DNA from: Haemophilus parainfluenzae
GTDB taxonomy: Bacteria > Pseudomonadota > Gammaproteobacteria > Enterobacterales > Pasteurellaceae
Assembly (NCBI RefSeq): GCF_003252725.1
Contig: NZ_QEPO01000003.1
Location: 1-64,000 of the forward strand
Length of the DNA stretch: 64,000 bases
Direction of reading: 5' to 3'
The notes beneath the pieces were generated by a model that was not told where the DNA came from, searched no databases, and worked only from the letters and a program-made list of their open reading frames with translations. Below, in pieces: positions 62,315-64,000 of this stretch; positions within the stretch are counted from its first letter, which is position 1, and every line of letters starts with the position of its first letter. Made by a program: the position numbers and the translations under genes.

Positions 62315-63694
62315 TTAATTATGTGGATTGCGTGTGTTGGTGTTGACCAAGTTACGCATTAGCAACGCATAATCAAGTTGGATATCTTGTGGCACATCTA
62401 AAAAGACAAAGTGGCCATCGCCAAGTGCGGCTTCCACATTTTCGTTTTTTCGATTGAGCATTTTTTCAATTTTAAAGACGATGTTGCCTTGTGGGGTCAT
62501 CATTTCCACTTCATCACCAAGCAAGAATTTATTTTTTACTGCCACTTCAGCCATACCTTGCTCATTACGTTTACCGGTAAATTCACCGACAAATTGTTGG
62601 CGTTCAGAGATAGAGTAGCCATATTCGTAATTTTGGTATTCATCGTGCGTATGGCGACGTAAGAACCCTTCGGTATAACCACGATGAGCAAGGGATTCCA
62701 ACGTATCCATTAAGCTTTCATCAAATGGTTTGCCTGCTGCTGCGTCATCAATGGCTTTGCGGTAAACTTGTGCGGTTCTTGCGCAGTAATAGAATGATTT
62801 AGTGCGGCCTTCGATTTTTAAAGAATGCACACCAAGTGCGGTCAATTTTTCTACGTGCTGTACGGCACGCAGATCTTTTGAGTTCATAAAGTAAGTGCCG
62901 TGCTCATCTTCAAACGCCGTCATTTGTTCATCTGGCTTTTGTGATTCGGTGTAAAGGAAGACTTTATCCGTTACTGCACCTTCGCCTAAAGTTGGTGCCA
63001 CATTTTTCACTTCGATTTGTTGAGCGGGATCGATTTTAGGCACGATGTTGCCTACTTCATCCGTAGTGCCTTCTTCCATTTTGTATTCCCAACGACAAGC
63101 ATTCGTGCAAGTGCCTTGGTTTGGGTCGCGTTTGTTGATATAGCCAGAAAGTAAGCAACGGCCAGAATACGCCATACACAACGCACCATGTACGAAAATT
63201 TCGAGTTCGATATCGGGCACGTGTTGGCGAATTTCAGCGATCTCTTCAATGGATAATTCGCGCGATAAAATCACACGCGTTAACCCCATTTGTTTCCAGA
63301 ATTTTACCGTTGCCCAGTTTACGGCATTTGCTTGTACAGAAAGGTGAATATCAATATCCGGGAAGTTTTCACGCACCAACATGATTAAGCCTGGGTCAGA
63401 CATAATTAAGGCATCAGGGCCCATGTCGATGACAGGTTGTAAATCTTTAATAAAGGTTTTGAGTTTGGAGTTATGCGGCGCAATGTTCACTACTACATAG
63501 AATTTTTTGCCAAGCGCATGGGCTTCATCGATCCCGATTTTTAAATTGGCATGATTAAATTCATTGTTGCGTACACGTAAGCTGTAACGTGGTTGGCCTG
63601 CATAAACGGCATCTGCGCCATACGCGAAGGCGTAGCGCATATTTTTGAGGGAGCCCGCAGGGGAGAGTAATTCAGGTTTAAATGGGGTTGTCAT
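62315..63694 (-). CDS. trhP: tRNA hydroxylation protein TrhP (peptidase U32 family)
   Basis: YegQ/TrhP uses prephenate-dependent chemistry to hydroxylate U34 of several tRNAs (5-hydroxyuridine). The 459 residues have the U32 pattern: KPELLSPAGSLKNMRYAFAYGADAVY in outline, LHLSVQANAVNW near 117, VFVHGALCMAYSGRCLLSGY near 165-185, the cysteines GTCTNACRWEYK near 195, and LKIEGRTKSFYY near 290, which would bind an iron-sulfur cluster. It is monocistronic. The gap before its start holds a GCTTGC / GCAAGC hairpin (63725-63741). Confidence 0.92.
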   Translation of the reverse strand: MTTPFKPELLSPAGSLKNMRYAFAYGADAVYAGQPRYSLRVRNNEFNHANLKIGIDEAHALGKKFYVVVNIAPHNSKLKTFIKDLQPVIDMGPDALIMSDPGLIMLVRENFPDIDIHLSVQANAVNWATVKFWKQMGLTRVILSRELSIEEIAEIRQHVPDIELEIFVHGALCMAYSGRCLLSGYINKRDPNQGTCTNACRWEYKMEEGTTDEVGNIVPKIDPAQQIEVKNVAPTLGEGAVTDKVFLYTESQKPDEQMTAFEDEHGTYFMNSKDLRAVQHVEKLTALGVHSLKIEGRTKSFYYCARTAQVYRKAIDDAAAGKPFDESLMDTLESLAHRGYTEGFLRRHTHDEYQNYEYGYSISERQQFVGEFTGKRNEQGMAEVAVKNKFLLGDEVEMMTPQGNIVFKIEKMLNRKNENVEAALGDGHFVFLDVPQDIQLDYALLMRNLVNTNTRNPHN

Positions 63695-63829
63695 AATATT
63701 CTCTTGTCTGATTTCAGGTCAGTAGCTTGCTTTTGGCAAGCCGTATTAAAGGCCTGTATTTTAGGCGGATTTAGGGATTTGTAAAGTAAAAGTGCGGTTG
63801 GTTTTGGGATTGTTTTTAAGGCGAGAAAT

Positions 63830-63855
63830 AAAAAGGCGAACTATTCGTTCGCCTT
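63830..63855 (-). terminator. Intrinsic terminator after the truncated membrane protein
   Basis: AAGGCGAAC (63833-63841) pairs with GTTCGCCTT (63847-63855); on the minus strand a T run follows. Confidence 0.85.
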
Positions 63856-63871
63856 ATCATGATGCATTTAA

Positions 63872-64000
63872 TTAAATCGCCCAGCCGCCAGCATAGAATG
63901 CGACAAGCACAACAGCGATGATAATTGTGCCGATGTTGAGTTTTTTCACATCGCCACTCACGATACGGCCGATAACTAATACCGCAAAGCCAAGCATGAT
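63872..64000 (-). CDS. C-terminal end of an unidentified membrane protein (truncated by the window)
   Basis: The last 42 codons of a minus-strand gene that enters from the right edge. They encode two hydrophobic stretches ([16 protein letters not shown] and [17 protein letters not shown]) joined by DVKKLN and ending GGWAI. This suggests the last two helices of an inner-membrane transporter. The family cannot be named from so little. An internal ATG at 63997 could in theory make it a 41-residue protein. A terminator lies directly downstream. Confidence 0.6.
   Translation of the reverse strand: MMLGFAVLVIGRIVSGDVKKLNIGTIIIAVVLVAFYAGGWAI

Overview
This window looks like chromosomal core sequence from a Pasteurellaceae bacterium, most likely a Haemophilus species. 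H. parainfluenzae or a relative fits, but the species cannot be fixed from sequence alone. The main evidence is the many copies of the Haemophilus-type DNA uptake signal AAGTGCGGT / ACCGCACTT inside genes, between genes and, as inverted pairs, in terminators. Other evidence is the AT-rich composition, the FadR-NhaB-DsbB and ArcA-DsbD neighbourhoods, and protein sequences that closely resemble remembered H. influenzae proteins. Gene order is mosaic compared with H. influenzae Rd as I remember it: conserved blocks of 3-8 genes are joined in a different order.

Layout. 1-8.1 kb: end of rplS, rho, argH, an unknown exported protein, yajQ, serB/ytjB and tktA. 8.1-11.3 kb: a PPOX-fold flavoprotein, a tandem glycine riboswitch driving an alanine/glycine symporter, raiA and a 47-residue basic small protein. 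11.3-18 kb: mltF, deaD, nlpI and pnp, an RNA-decay and envelope block whose pnp leader folds into a long two-tier hairpin. 18-22.5 kb: a YhcH protein, an unrecognised 238-residue protein and a sulfur cluster (TusA-like, YeeE-like, cysteine desulfidase, cupin). 22.5-31.8 kb: polA, zapA, queH, ispB, rplU-rpmA, a DMT exporter, obgE, the alternative ribosomal proteins L36B/L31B and smpB. 31.9-42.5 kb: arcA, dsbD, doxX, purH, purD, a DUF711 protein, two paralogous lipoproteins, and glyA with an overlapping DUF1294 gene. 42.5-50.8 kb: dsbB, nhaB, fadR, rsmE-yqgE-ruvX, pgeF-rluD, bamD, 6S RNA and fau. 50.9-64 kb: clpB, mog-glnB-AI-2E permease, the secF-secD-yajC and tgt-queA blocks with a TusA-hemerythrin pair inserted between them, trhP, and the C-terminal end of a membrane protein.

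How the genes work together. The window is mainly housekeeping: translation and RNA quality control (rho, pnp, deaD, raiA, smpB, ribosomal proteins, obgE, rsmE, rluD, tgt/queA/queH, trhP), one-carbon and purine metabolism (glyA, purH, purD, fau), disulfide and redox control (arcA, dsbB, dsbD, doxX, hemerythrin), envelope assembly (bamD, nlpI, mltF, secDF-yajC, pgeF) and sulfur handling. Regulatory sites readable by eye include a tandem glycine riboswitch, a PurR box at purH, a MetR-type box at glyA, an ARG box at argH, an ArcA-type direct repeat at arcA, a CRP-like site at raiA, a heat-shock promoter at clpB and a Fur-like box at the L31B/L36B operon.

No CRISPR array, prophage, insertion sequence, tRNA or rRNA gene was seen. 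I found no multi-gene system that I would call undescribed. The best leads for new biology are the small basic protein, the 238-residue protein, the lipoprotein pair, the Fur-like control of L31B/L36B, and two unusual 5' hairpins (pnp and doxX).
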